64,000 nucleotides of DNA from Macrosoma leucophasiata (Eukaryota > Arthropoda > Insecta > Lepidoptera > Hedylidae), in contig JAWQUS010000025.1 of the NCBI GenBank assembly GCA_036365455.1, positions 25,332,001 through 25,396,000 on the forward strand. Reading direction: 5' to 3'. Shown here one piece after another: positions 18,412-28,450 of the stretch (its first letter is position 1; each line of letters opens with the position of its first letter). The translations under genes and the position numbers were made by a program. The notes below the pieces were generated by a model. That model made no database searches, was not told the DNA's origin, and was given only the letters and a program-made list of their open reading frames with translations.

Positions 18412-21400
18412 TAGTGACACCATTAATTAAGATCAAACTACTGTTAAATAATAAATTAGAAATTTATGGAGTATACGATTCAGGTTCAAATGTATCTCTA
18501 ATTAATTCCAAATTACTAAAACTAAATACAAAAGGACATAACCCGAATGAAGAAAATATAGTAACAATTAATGGTGTCCAAAAAACAAGTGGTTTGACAA
18601 ATTTAAAAATAAAAATTTTTGAAATAGAAGAAAATGTGGATGTGTACATCATTGACGAACACAAATTCAGATATGATTTCTTAATAGGATTAGATATGAT
18701 AAAGAAATACAAGCTAGTACAAAATGAGGAGTTAAAAATAACTCAGAAACAATACTTACATGAAAAGAATAGTAAAAAAATGGAGAAAAAGATAGACGAA
18801 GGTGAAAATGAAGGTAATAAATATGAAAACGAAAACAAAATTAATTTTAATGAACATATCAAAGAAGAGGAATTTGAAATAAAGGTTGGTCATTTAGATG
18901 ATGATAAAAGGGGAGAAATAAATAAGCTAATACAACAATATCAATCAGTTTTTGCCAAAAACAAGTATGACGTGGGAATGGTTAAAGGATATGAAGCAAG
19001 AATAGATTTATTAATGGATAAATACTGCAGCAAGAGGCCATACAGATGCACTATAGAAGACAAAAAAGAGATAGCAGAACAAATAGCCGAATTATTGGAT
19101 AATGCGCTTATAGAAGAATCTTATAGTCCATTCGCAGCACCAGTAACTTTGACATTTAAAAAGGAAGAAAATAAAAAATCAAGGCTCTGTATAGACTTCA
19201 GGGATTTAAATAAAATTGTAGTTCCTCAGGCTCAACCCTTCCCATTAATTGACGATTTAATGACAAAAACAAGAAATTGCAAATTTTTTACAAGCTTAGA
19301 CGTTAATTCAGCTTTTTGGTCTATACCTCTACGAGTAGAGGACAGGAAGAAGACAGGGTTTGTAACTCAAGAGGGACACTTTCAATGGACTTGCCTACCA
19401 TTTGGTTTGAAGACTGCTCCAGCAATATTTCAAAGAATATTGTGTAACATACTTAGAAAATATAAACTAACCGATTTTGCTGTCAATTATATAGATGACA
19501 TCCTGATATTTTCAAACTCATTTGATGAACACATAAGTCACTTGAAACAGTTACTAGAAGCAATTCAAACGGAAGGATTTCGACTAAAATTTATAAAATG
19601 TACATTTGCATCAGATTCGGTAAAATACCTGGGACATATCATTCAATATAATTCTATCCAACCACTGAAGGACAATCTCATTTCGATAAAAGAATTTCCA
19701 GTACCAAAAACACAGAAGAATATTCGACAATTTTTGGGAAAAGTAAACTTTTACCATAAATATATACCAAGGAGCGCAATAATTCTTGACCCATTACATA
19801 ATTTGCTAAGAAAAAATCAAAAGTTTGTTTGGTCTGAAGAATGTCAAAATGCGTTTGAAAAAATAAAGAGTCTCTTGTGTTCACAACCAATACTAGAAAT
19901 TTATGATCAAAATCTACCAATAAATATTTATACTGATGGTTCTCTGCTGGGTGTTGGAGCAATTTTAAAACAAGTACAACTAGATGGTAAAGAAAAACCA
20001 GTAGCCTATTTTTCAAAAAAACTGAATGGAGCGCAAAAGAGGAAAAAGGCAATATATTTAGAATGCTTAGCTATTAAAGAAGCATTAAGGTATTGGCAGT
20101 ACTGGCTGATAGGTAAATCGTTTACAGTCTACACAGACCATAAACCATTAGAAAACATGAACTTAAAAGCTAGAACAGACGAAGAACTAGGTGATTTGAC
20201 TTATTACCTTTCACAATATGATTTTAAAATCAAATATTCCCCTGGAAAAGATAATTTAGAAGCGGACTGTTTAAGTCGGAATCCTGTATTAGAACCAGAG
20301 GATAATCTAGAAGAACAACTGAAAGTTGTGAACTTAATTACATTAGAAGATATTGTAATAGATCAGAATCAAAATAAAGAAATACAGAGAAACAATAATA
20401 AAATAATCAAAAAACACAATTTATACTTCAAAAGAATTAGGAACAAAGAGAAAATAATAATAACAGAAGAATTCAGTATTAAATTTATAAAGCGAATACA
20501 TGAAGATCTATGTCACATTGGAGTGGGACAAATGCTAACGACTATTAGTTCACTGTACGCAACAAAAAATTTAACGAAAAATATTAAAAATGTTTGTAGG
20601 AATTGTGAAATTTGCATAAAAAACAAAACAAGAGGACAACACAAATACGGATTAATGTCATATTTAGGCCCAGCGACAAGACCCTTTGAAATAGTATCAA
20701 TAGACACAATTGGAGGTTTTGGTGGTTCTAGATCAACCAAGAAATACATACATCTTTTAGTGGACCACTTCACTAGATATGCATTTATTATAACATCAAA
20801 AACCCAGGGTGCACATGACTTTATAAAACTAATAAATAAGGTCGCTGAAACCGAAGAGATTGGGATGCTCCTTACCGACCAGTATCCAGGAATAAACTCT
20901 AAAGAATTCAAGAAATTCCTTACTGACAAACAAATAACAATAATTTTTACAGCAGTGAATGCACCGTTTTCTAATGGCCTAAATGAAAGGTTGAATCAAA
21001 CGATAGTTAACAAAATTAGATGCAAAATCAATGAAGATGGAGAAAACAGAGCGTGGACTACAATAGCACATGAATGTGTAGAAAAATACAATCAGACTAA
21101 CCACTCAGTAACTGGCTATGCACCATGTTATTTGCTATACGGAACAGATGTTAAGGTTTTACCAAAAGAACTACAACAAGGAGGTATAAATAGTGACTGG
21201 ATCGGAGATAAGAAAACAGCGCTTAATAATACCTTGAAATCACATTACTATAACAAAATGAGGTATGATAGGAATAGAAAACAAAGAGAATTCAGTGTGG
21301 GAGATCTAGTATATATAGAAAATGGGAATAAACTAAATAGGAAAAAGCTAGATGAATTGAGAATTGGACCATATAAAATAATTAAAAAGAAATCTAATAC

Positions 21401-21524
21401 AATTTACGAGATAGATACAGGACATAGAAAAACAGAGTCAAATCTTTTTCATATCACAAAACTAATTCCAGTACAGATAACAGAGGATGAGAATGTGCAA
21501 GTATCAAATGGAGAACAGGAGTGA
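18393..21524 (+). CDS. pol: Pol polyprotein: protease, reverse transcriptase, RNase H, integrase
   Basis: The frame is open from 18393 without its own early ATG and is probably made only as a Gag-Pol fusion by -1 frameshifting. Numbering residues from codon 18414: aspartic protease motif DSGS at 22-25; reverse transcriptase from about 200, with LDVNSAFWSIPL and the catalytic YIDD at 359-362; RNase H with TDGS (D508) and a YTDHKPL motif; integrase zinc site H696, H701, C728, C731; catalytic triad D764, D822, E858 (35-residue D-E spacing); and a GPY-type module near the end (RIGPYKI). No chromodomain is visible. The domain order RT, RNase H, IN identifies Ty3/gypsy and excludes Ty1/copia. No internal stop was found. 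The clade within Ty3/gypsy is not assigned. Confidence 0.95.
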   Translation, partial: NRTKKLVVTPLIKIKLLLNNKLEIYGVYDSGSNVSLINSKLLKLNTKGHNPNEENIVTINGVQKTSGLTNLKIKIFEIEENVDVYIIDEHKFRYDFLIGLDMIKKYKLVQNEELKITQKQYLHEKNSKKMEKKIDEGENEGNKYENENKINFNEHIKEEEFEIKVGHLDDDKRGEINKLIQQYQSVFAKNKYDVGMVKGYEARIDLLMDKYCSKRPYRCTIEDKKEIAEQIAELLDNALIEESYSPFAAPVTLTFKKEENKKSRLCIDFRDLNKIVVPQAQPFPLIDDLMTKTRNCKFFTSLDVNSAFWSIPLRVEDRKKTGFVTQEGHFQWTCLPFGLKTAPAIFQRILCNILRKYKLTDFAVNYIDDILIFSNSFDEHISHLKQLLEAIQTEGFRLKFIKCTFASDSVKYLGHIIQYNSIQPLKDNLISIKEFPVPKTQKNIRQFLGKVNFYHKYIPRSAIILDPLHNLLRKNQKFVWSEECQNAFEKIKSLLCSQPILEIYDQNLPINIYTDGSLLGVGAILKQVQLDGKEKPVAYFSKKLNGAQKRKKAIYLECLAIKEALRYWQYWLIGKSFTVYTDHKPLENMNLKARTDEELGDLTYYLSQYDFKIKYSPGKDNLEADCLSRNPVLEPEDNLEEQLKVVNLITLEDIVIDQNQNKEIQRNNNKIIKKHNLYFKRIRNKEKIIITEEFSIKFIKRIHEDLCHIGVGQMLTTISSLYATKNLTKNIKNVCRNCEICIKNKTRGQHKYGLMSYLGPATRPFEIVSIDTIGGFGGSRSTKKYIHLLVDHFTRYAFIITSKTQGAHDFIKLINKVAETEEIGMLLTDQYPGINSKEFKKFLTDKQITIIFTAVNAPFSNGLNERLNQTIVNKIRCKINEDGENRAWTTIAHECVEKYNQTNHSVTGYAPCYLLYGTDVKVLPKELQQGGINSDWIGDKKTALNNTLKSHYYNKMRYDRNRKQREFSVGDLVYIENGNKLNRKKLDELRIGPYKIIKKKSNTIYEIDTGHRKTESNLFHITKLIPVQITEDENVQVSNGEQE
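18402..18408 (+). promoter_or_regulatory. Programmed -1 ribosomal frameshift site
   Basis: In the gag frame the bases read A AAA AAC, one of the best known -1 slippery heptamers, followed at once by TAG TAG. Slipping back one base enters the pol frame, which is open from 18393. The overlap is only 19 bases. A weak GTAGT/ACTAC stem (18411-18415 with 18437-18441) is the only downstream structure noticed. Confidence 0.8.
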
Positions 21525-21544
21525 AAATTCACGGGTGAATTTTC
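21523..21544 (+). repeat. Hairpin overlapping the pol stop codon
   Basis: GAAAATTCAC, GG, GTGAATTTTC: ten perfect pairs with a 2-base loop. It begins within the TGA stop (21522-21524). A second small palindrome, CCCCATGGGG, follows at 21547-21556. Confidence 0.8.
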
Positions 21545-21552
21545 TTCCCCAT

Positions 21553-21561
21553 GGGGGGAGA
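21553..21561 (+). promoter_or_regulatory. Polypurine tract
   Basis: GGGGGGAGA directly precedes the 3' LTR. This is the expected site for priming plus-strand DNA synthesis. Confidence 0.9.
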
Positions 21562-21923
21562 TGTAAAGAAATACTATTTCTTTCCTCGCACTCTGTGTGT
21601 TTACTTACCATGAAGTTTGGTTATAGTTTTTAACTTTTTAATTGTCTGATTTTAAAGAAGAAACGAATTCAGAATGTCAGATGACAGATTTAAATACGAG
21701 TTGATTGACAATTGGATAATCAATGAAAATTTTAATATTATATTATTTTATGTTTTAAAAGTGAAAGAATAAACTTTCATTGTCGTTTCTTCTTTACAGG
21801 TTTGAGTTCATATTGTTTTATATTACCTAAATAAAATAGTCTCTGTATAAAAAAAAACTAACAATAAATCTTCTTTACAGCAACACAAGGTTTATTTCTT
21901 TCATGTAGTAAAACAGACTTATA
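21562..21923 (+). repeat. 3' LTR
   Basis: Same 362-bp length as the 5' LTR and, by eye, the same sequence throughout. It is followed by the resumed TA microsatellite (21924-21942). Confidence 0.95.
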
Positions 21924-21942
21924 TATATATATATATATATAT

Positions 21943-22257
21943 TAGATTAGATAACACTGCGATGCACACTATTTTTAATTACTTTTATAAAAAAATTCTG
22001 GCGTCGGGACATGACAACCCCACAGCCCACTAGTGGAAGAATTTTATTCTACTGGAAGATAATTATTCTACTGCAGCCAGTCCACGGAACAATGTCGGTC
22101 AAACCATTCATATAGGGCGGTAGTAAAAATATCTATACAATAATCCGCCTGCCAAGCTTGTTGTGAGCATCTTTCGGTATGATTTTGTCCAGCAGTGAAT
22201 GTCTTTCGGCTGGAATGATAAAAATTATCTACCCAGCTATCCAAAGCTAGAAGCCAG
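21943..22257. other. Unassigned, with repeat P fragment at 22028-22190
   Basis: The CACTAGTGGAAGAATT word and a CCGCCTGCCAAGC word relate this stretch to 51030-51245 in the opposite order. No gene is recognised. Confidence 0.45.
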
Positions 22258-22268
22258 AGTCACAATAT

Positions 22269-22629
22269 ATAATAATAATAATGGCAACCCATTATACGTT
22301 CCACTACTAGGCACGAGTCTTTCCCCTTTTTGGGGGGAGGCCTAGAGCTTACTCCACGACGCTGCTCCAATGCGGTTTGGTAGAGATACGGTTAGTGGCC
22401 AACCCTCTGTGGGATGTTTCCTAACCGCCCATAAGGCCGCCGACAAGGCTTAACGACTGCTATCTAGCGATAGCAACCGAGACCAACGGCTTAACGTGCC
22501 CTCTGAAGCATGGAAACGCGCATTTTAATTTGCCACTAGCGGTCATCATACACCCGACCGCGGCCGTATCGCTTAACCGAATAGATCGCTTACGATCTAC
22601 ACCAGCCGTGGAGCCATGCGCGTTTACAT
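22269..22629 (-). mobile_element. R360 short retroposon
   Basis: Flanked by AGTCACAATAT (22258-22268 and 22630-22640). On the minus strand it starts near CGCGCATGGCTCCACGG and ends TATAATGGGTTGCCATTATT with an ATT-type tail. Its length agrees with the other complete copies (27663-28016 and 29527-29897). The sequence is GC-richer than its surroundings. Confidence 0.85.
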
Positions 22630-22640
22630 AGTCACAATAT

Positions 22641-23015
22641 GCAATCTATATATAACAACTCAAAGCGCACAATCATGCGGCCTATACATCTTTACACAAT
22701 GCTCGAGCCTTTACACGGATTTTATTAGCAGGAAATTTTATTAAAGCTGCTGGGACTGATGAAGAAAGTGGCCTATTCGTTTGTTTTACTACCCATGATT
22801 TACATAACCCGTATGTTTATGTTCCCTTCGGGTTGATGGATCATGAAACTGCAGAAATCTGACAAGATGGGAACGCTGGTGAGAAAATGAAAAAATCTTT
22901 AAACAGACATTTGTTTTTTATGGTGTGATAATCTTGAATCCATTCTTTTTAGGGTGCAATTTTGTTTTACTTACAGAAAGAGAAAGGTTTTAATGAATGC
23001 GTTGTACAAGATTAT
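22641..23015. other. Unassigned
   Basis: No frame with family resemblance and no known repeat. Confidence 0.4.
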
Positions 23016-23245
23016 GTACGTATGTATGTATCTTCACGCCAGGTCCCTAACGGGGTAGGAGTGTAGAGCGCCAGATATCTCGGTTCTGACAAACCTCTCG
23101 TGCCTCGTCTACTTTCATCATTATCTTCATACATGCACGCCGATTCCAAAGACTTTTGATACCACCATCAGACAGAACTCGACCTATTTGGTCATGGTAG
23201 GTCAGTCTTGGTCTTCCTGGGCCTCTGCAACCATCCACATTCACA
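23016..23245 (-). pseudogene. LINE C-terminal fragment, same family as 14853-15182
   Basis: Minus-strand frame with CRGPGRPRLTYHDQIG and a TACA-type tail at its 3' end. It is truncated earlier than the 14853 copy, so the FGHIERM motif is missing. Confidence 0.75.
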
Positions 23246-23499
23246 AGTTAGGTTTATTAGTACTATTTAGTTAAGCCCGCATTGTATTTTTATTTGAATA
23301 ATAAATAAAATAAAAAAATAAGATTATGGTAGATGCGTATCGAGCTTTCTCACTGCTTCAGTGAGATAGATATAATTAAAAGATTTTGTCTTTTTAAGTT
23401 TACTTAGGCACACTGCCTTCGTAAGTTTTATTAGTCCAGTATTGGTCAAAACTTATAAATATGGTTGACAAACAGCACGTAAATAAATAAATAAATAAA
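23246..23499. other. Unassigned AT-rich sequence
   Basis: Includes a short AAATA microsatellite near 23480. No gene is recognised. Confidence 0.4.
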
Positions 23500-24002
23500 A
23501 ATAAAATACGCTTACACTCACAGCCCCACAGTAGGTATAAGCCTGTGTCGTGGGTGCCGTTATATACAAACAACACATGCACAAACACCCAAACCCGAAA
23601 CAAATTTTTACTGGTGGTAGAACTCCAGTGACGGAGCTCGCGGGCGTATGCACCACCGCATTAACCTAATATACTTGTCGCTAAATGGTAGTGTTCAGCA
23701 CTATCGTGTTCCGGTCAGGTGGTAATGTATGGCCTTGTAATTTCCGGCACAGAGGCATTACACCTTAGGCATCAGGAGTGGTAACGCATTGGCATTATGA
23801 CCTAGGTCTTTGTGTGGGAGTCTATAGGCTGTAGTCATCACTTAACATCAACGTGAATTGTATGCTTGTTTGCCACATCCATTACATAAAAAAAAATACA
23901 TATATCTGTAGGTCATACAAATATTTGTCCCGGTGCGGGGATCGAACCCGCTACCCTTCGAATCAAACGGTCATCTCACACCGCTGGACCAACCGGGTCG
24001 TC
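23500..24002 (-). repeat. TD tRNA-derived SINE split by an S1 insertion
   Basis: On the minus strand it opens GACGACCCGGTTGGTCCAGC and has a strong B box, GCGGGTTCGATCCCCGC. It then continues to the CACTCACAGCCCC word (read on the plus strand) near 23517. S1 at 23605-23896 interrupts it. An uninterrupted relative is at 32515-32718, where GACCCGAAACAAATATCTGT crosses the insertion point. Confidence 0.8.
23605..23896 (+). repeat. S1 repeat, full length
   Basis: Complete from TTTTTACTGGTGGTAG to TTACATAAAAAAAA, inserted within the TD SINE. It serves as a reference copy for the S1 family. Confidence 0.85.
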
Positions 24003-24404
24003 AAAATAGGTAAGATACGAAAGAGATAACGCTCTACAGACCCGAAGGCTTCCTTCCTTAGGCCAATGTGCAGTATTTCTTGTTATATAATGTTCTAAAA
24101 TGCACATAAGCCTTCAATGAAATTTTCCGAAAGCAAATTGTAAAACAAAACCATGTTTTGCGTACAGGCTGAGTGTAAACCGTTTAGAACTGAATCCAAC
24201 CCGGTTTATTTATTCAGGCGTTGAGATATAAAATATGTAAATGAATAGACCACGGGCTGTTTACTTGTAGCCTAACTAGCAAACAAGAACGAAACGGATG
24301 CTGAGAATGCTTGAATATACATTTTTTACAGAAAAATAAAGGTACACACAATTTTATCGCGGATGCTAGAAGCAATTTGTTGTACACTTGTTTTACTGGT
24401 ACAA
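24003..24404. other. Mostly unassigned, with MITE-arm fragment at 24014-24052
   Basis: CGAAAGAGATAACGCTCTAC matches an arm of the inverted-repeat element at 42317-42473. Nothing else is recognised. Confidence 0.4.
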
Positions 24405-24745
24405 CAGTTTCAGTGATGGAGCTTGAGGGCAACACCGCGTAACCTTTTTATGATTCTTTACCTAACGGGTGAAAACGGGATCTTATTATTAAAACTACTT
24501 TATTATTACTTATTTAATGGTGGTAGAGCTCCAGTGACGGGCACGCGGGCGTAGGCACCACCGCAATACCTAATATACTTGCTGCTAAATGGTAGTGTTC
24601 AGCACTATCGTGTTCCGGTTAGGTGGTAATGTACGGTCCTGTAATTTGTGGCATAGGGGCATAACACCTATATACCTTATGCCTCAGGAGTGGTAACGCA
24701 TCTGTATTTTGAACTTGGTCTTTGTGTGGGTGTCTATAGGCTGTT
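24405..24745 (+). repeat. S1 fragments, a scrap and a truncated copy
   Basis: A scrap lies at 24405-24450. A larger copy from about 24515 to 24745 is cut at TCTATAGGCTG, so the A-tailed end is lost. Confidence 0.65.
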
Positions 24746-25234
24746 TTCGATCTTGACCCATGATCAGATTAAATTTGTTGTCCGGTTATGGCAGCTCGAA
24801 AAGTTGGAAACCCTGAATGTGCATCGTAAATAATAGTACAATAACATAGTATAAGTTGCAATGTGATTCTTTATTCATATTAATCAGTTATAATACAATT
24901 TATGGAATAATTTTGAGATTTAATCGTAGCAGACCTTTTTGTTCATAAATATCGCCTTATTCGAATTTAAACTTTTGAATTTCAAAATGATCTTTTGAAA
25001 CATCAGGACTCATGCAGAGATACGTAATATCACGATTTACATTTAAATGCTCGACCGTCATTATGTTCAGTAATTCTGAACCAAAGAGCTTCATGTGCCG
25101 AGAAATCTGTTTACCACGGTTCTTTTAATACGTTTACTGGTTTGATATAGAGACTGGTTCAGAGAATAATCCTTTACAAGTATTTAATTTGGTTTATTTA
25201 TTGTTATGTTTGTATTTATGCTGAATTAAAGTTA
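24746..25234. other. Unassigned AT-rich sequence
   Basis: No gene or repeat recognised. Confidence 0.4.
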
Positions 25235-25246
25235 ACGAAAATCTTA

Positions 25247-25346
25247 AAAGCTGAAAAGCGACCGAAACGTGGGGTTTATTTTAAAACATCATTTTAGTTT
25301 AATATACGCGTGATAAATCCGTAAAAATAGTTTTATTTCAATGAGT
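25247..25346 (+). repeat. Terminal fragment of a Penelope-like element
   Basis: GCTGAAAAGCGACCGAAACG and TAATATACGCGTGATAAATC match, on the opposite strand, the untranslated end that follows the Penelope-like frame at 63637-64000. Confidence 0.55.
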
Positions 25347-25447
25347 GTAGCTCGCAAAAACCTAAGAATATACCATCGAAGAAACGACTTTAAATTTGGA
25401 AACCATTCAATTGGCTGTCATTATTTTAGATAGGTACATATTACTTA

Positions 25448-25630
25448 CTAGCGGCCCGCTCCGGCTTTGCTCGGTTGAAATTTTATCTACCCTCTGCTAT
25501 TCATCTTAGCGCGATGTTATATAGCCTAAAGCCTTTCTCGATAAATGGGCTATCTAACACTGAAATAATTTTTCAAATCGGACCAGTAGTTTCTGAGATT
25601 AGCGCGTTCAAGCAAACAAACAAACAAACT
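25448..25630 (-). mobile_element. Helitron-like 3' end fragment
   Basis: A CTAG end at 25448-25451 preceded by A on the plus strand, followed by GCGGCCCGCTCCGGCTTTGC, as in the element at 55624. A CAAACAAACAAAC tract lies near 25613. The other terminus is missing. Confidence 0.6.
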
Positions 25631-25699
25631 CTTCAGAGTTCAAACTTTAAGAGGACTAATTCAGCAGGATATGTTCATCGTAAATAAAACCTAATAATG

Positions 25700-25795
25700 A
25701 TGAATGTAGAATAAGCGCGGGAGGAGTGTCAGGACCGGGATATCTGGTGCTCCATACTCTCTGCCTACCCAGTGAGGGACTTGGCGTGAAAATAC
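25700..25795 (+). repeat. LINE 3' tail fragment
   Basis: GGACCGGGATATCTGG to TTGGCGTGAAAATACAT matches the 3' end of the 14853-15182 LINE family, in forward orientation. Confidence 0.6.
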
Positions 25796-25834
25796 ATATT
25801 ATCTAACAGCCTTGTAAAATATTATTTAAATCTA

Positions 25835-26065
25835 ACTTCTTTTTATGTAATGAAAGTGGCAAACAAGCATGCAGTTCACACTGATGTTAAGTGATGACTG
25901 CAGCCTATAGACACCCACACAATGACCAGAGGTCAAAATGCAGATGCGCTGCCACTCCTGAGGCATTAGGTGATATGCCTCTGTGCCTGAAATTACAGGG
26001 CCGTACATTACCATCTGACCGGAACACGATAGTGCTGAACACTACCATTTAGCGGCAAGTATAGT
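25835..26065 (-). repeat. S1 repeat, truncated
   Basis: Reverse copy from the T-rich start to AGCGGCAAGTATAG, lacking the ACTGGTGG end. Confidence 0.7.
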
Positions 26066-26178
26066 AACTACTTTTACTAACTTATCAAGTACATCCCTAT
26101 ATTTTTGACAAAGTCTAATAAAATAAAATAACAGTCATCAAATACTCTCAATAATCATCAAATACTTAAGTTTTACAG

Positions 26179-26617
26179 TGTCACCAGTGCGTTTTACCGG
26201 TGATGACCTACGGTGCCGAGACGTGGTCTCTCACTATGGGTCTCGTACGAAAGCTCCAAGTCACTCAGCGGTCGATGGAAAGGGCTATGCTCGGCGTTTC
26301 CCTACTGGATCGAATCAGAAATGAGGAGATCCGTAGGCGAACGAAAGTCGCTGACATAGCCAAGCAGATTTCCAAGCTGAAGTGGCAATGGGCAGGGCAC
26401 ATAGCTCGGAGAACCGATAGCCGCTGGGGCAGAAAGGTTCTCGAGTGGAGACCACGTATTGGCAAACGCAGCGTAGGACGTCCCCCTGCAAGATGGACCG
26501 ACGACCTGATCAAGGCTGCAAGTACCCACTGGATGCACGTCGCTTTCGATCGGTCGGCATGGAGGTCCTTGGGGGAGGCCTATGTTCAGCAGTGGACGTC
26601 TTATGGCTAAGATGATG
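26179..26617 (+). pseudogene. 5'-truncated RTE-type LINE
   Basis: Flanked by ACTTAAGTTTTACAG (26164-26178) and ACTTAAGTTTTGACAG (26618-26633), a target duplication differing by one inserted base. The open frame 26185-26610 starts in the VMTYGAETW block that follows the polymerase domain. It continues through QRSMERAMLGVSL, WQWAGHIARR and GRPPARWTDDL to a WTSYG end, followed by a GATGAT tail. These are the usual C-terminal blocks of lepidopteran RTE elements. Catalytic regions are absent. Confidence 0.85.
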
Positions 26618-26895
26618 ACTTAAGTTTTGACAGAGTTCTCTGACAGTAGAACTTTTTTGCTAACAAAATTAAGACAAAATATACCAAAGACATTAAACAT
26701 ACATTTTCCGCTCTAAAACGGACCACATAATTCTGACCCCAAAGCCATTTTTAAGCTAAATACTAGCCGGCGGTCTTATTCCGGAAAGTAGTTTCGTTGC
26801 GTCCGCTAAAAAAGTCGTTAATTTCCTCTTTGTTACGGTGGGCAAAACAAGTGTGAAAAGTGTTGGAGATCCTTTTAATATTTTTTTACCTGATC
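26618..26895. other. Unassigned
   Basis: No gene or repeat recognised apart from the target duplication. Confidence 0.4.
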
Positions 26896-27187
26896 TTTTA
26901 CTGCTGGTCGAGCCCCAATGACGGAGCTCGCGGGCGGAGGCACCACCGCAGTACCTAATATACTTGACATTTAACGGTAGTGTTCAGCACTATCGTGATC
27001 CGGTCAGGTGGTAATATATGCCACTGTAATTCCCCGGCACAAAGGCATAACACCTCAGGTCTCAGGAGTGATAACGCATCTGCATGTTGACCCCTGGTCT
27101 TTCTGTAAGTGTCTATAGGCTGCATTTATCACTTAACATCAACGTGAGCTGCATACTTGTTTGCCACTGTCATGATAAAAAAAAAAT
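26896..27187 (+). repeat. S1 repeat, full length but diverged
   Basis: From ACTGCTGGTCGAGCCCC to a run of A after TTGCCACTGTCATGAT. Confidence 0.75.
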
Positions 27188-27246
27188 CTGCACGCTTTGC
27201 GTGTAATTTTCTCCTGTTCTCGAATCAAGTGTTGCCCAAGTTTTTT

Positions 27247-27412
27247 ATGTAGCAAAGATGGAAAACAGGCATGCAGTTCACATAGATGTTAAGTAATTGT
27301 ACAAAAAACCAGAAGTAAAAATGCAGATGCGTTCCCACTCTGAGACCATAATTGTTGTCTCTGTGATAGTCATTACGGGGCCATACATTACCATCTAACC
27401 AGATCACGACGA
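27247..27412 (-). repeat. S1 subfamily copy, truncated
   Basis: Carries the shortened middle (TGTGATAGTCATTACGGGGC) shared with 8862-9655 and 15262-15490. Confidence 0.6.
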
Positions 27413-27662
27413 TAGATTAGGTAGAATAGCATAGAATAGAATAGAATATTATCTATTGTACACCAGAATTGTAGACAAATACAGATGTTATTATAATAAT
27501 AGTAGGCAATACAATAAGGCGGTCTTATTGCTGAAAGCAATCTCTTCCAGACAATCTTAAGGTGGAAGGTAAGGTGGTAAGGTAGGTAATGCGGTGATTG
27601 ATACTCATCGAGCGCCTATTCTGGAACTCTACTCTGATATTATATTTAATTAAACCTTGCTG

Positions 27663-28016
27663 AAGCGCGCATGGCCCAGCGGCTGGTGTAGATCGTAAGC
27701 GATCTCCTCGGTTAAGCACTACGGGCGCGGTCGGGTAGTGTGATGGGTGACCGCTAGTGGCAAATTAAATGCGCGTTTCCGTGCTTCGGAGGGCACGTTA
27801 AGCCGTCGGTCCCGGTTGCTATCGATGGATAGCAGTCGTTAAACCTTGTCGGAGGCCTTATGGGCGGTTTGAAAACATCCGACAGTGGGTTGGCCACTAA
27901 CCCACCCACCTCCACCAATCCGCATTGGAGCAGCGTGGTGGAGTAAGCTCCAGGCCTGCCCATAAAAAACGGGAGAGACTCGTGCCCAGCAGTGGGACGT
28001 ATAATGGGTTGCCATT
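27663..28016 (+). mobile_element. R360 short retroposon
   Basis: Flanked by the 14-bp duplication ATTAAACCTTGCTG (27649-27662 and 28017-28030). It runs from AAGCGCGCATGGCCC to AATGGGTTGCCATT. No clear tRNA boxes are visible. The phrase CAGCAGTGGGACGTATAATG near the end is also typical of the 3' ends of lepidopteran LINEs, which may be the partner that moves it. Confidence 0.85.
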
Positions 28017-28057
28017 ATTAAACCTTGCTGGGTAAAAATATGAATGAATCTATTAAA

Positions 28058-28450
28058 GTAACTTCACGCTAGGTCCCTAAAAAGTGTGTTTGTGGGGTAG
28101 GCAAAAAGTGTGGAGCGCTAGATATCCCGGTCCCGACACGCCTCCTGTGCCTCAGCTAACTTCAACATTCTCTTGATACATGCACGCCGATTCCTAATAT
28201 TTTTGACCGCACCATCAGACAGAACTTGACTATTAGGTCGTGATAGGTCAGTCTTCCTGGGCCTCTGCAACCATCCACATTCGCATTGTATATCTATTTA
28301 GTCATTCGCTTATTCGACATACTTAGTATATGCCCAAACCATCGGAGCATACCTTTTTACATTTTTATATACCGATAATCCCATTCACACAAAGCCTCTT
28401 TCTTACATCTTCATTACGAACGCGGTCGGTGAGCGATACACCGCAGATCG
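28058..28450 (-). pseudogene. LINE C-terminal fragment, same family as 14853-15182
   Basis: Reverse orientation, with AACTTCACGCTAGGTCCC at its 3' end. It extends further 5' than the 14853 copy, to about 28450 (CGGTCGGTGAGCGATACACC). A small insertion (AAAAGTGTGTTTGTG) near 28080 and frame breaks mark it as dead. Confidence 0.7.

Larger units (their letters stand above)
16888..21923 (+). mobile_element. Complete Ty3/gypsy-type LTR retrotransposon
   Basis: Order: LTR, 10-base putative self-primer site, gag, pol (protease, reverse transcriptase, RNase H, integrase), polypurine tract, LTR. No envelope frame lies between pol and the 3' LTR (37 bp). Both LTRs are 362 bp and I found no difference between them by eye. 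Both main frames are open, so the insertion is recent and possibly active. The target is a TA microsatellite, so the 4-6 bp target duplication is probably TATA-like but cannot be resolved. The ends are TG...TA, not the usual TG...CA. Confidence 0.95.

Noticed and set aside
17526..20929. Minus-strand frames inside gag and pol
   Set aside because: They are shadows of the strongly supported plus-strand gag and pol frames.
21525..21561. Envelope-like third frame
   Set aside because: Only 37 bp separate pol from the 3' LTR.
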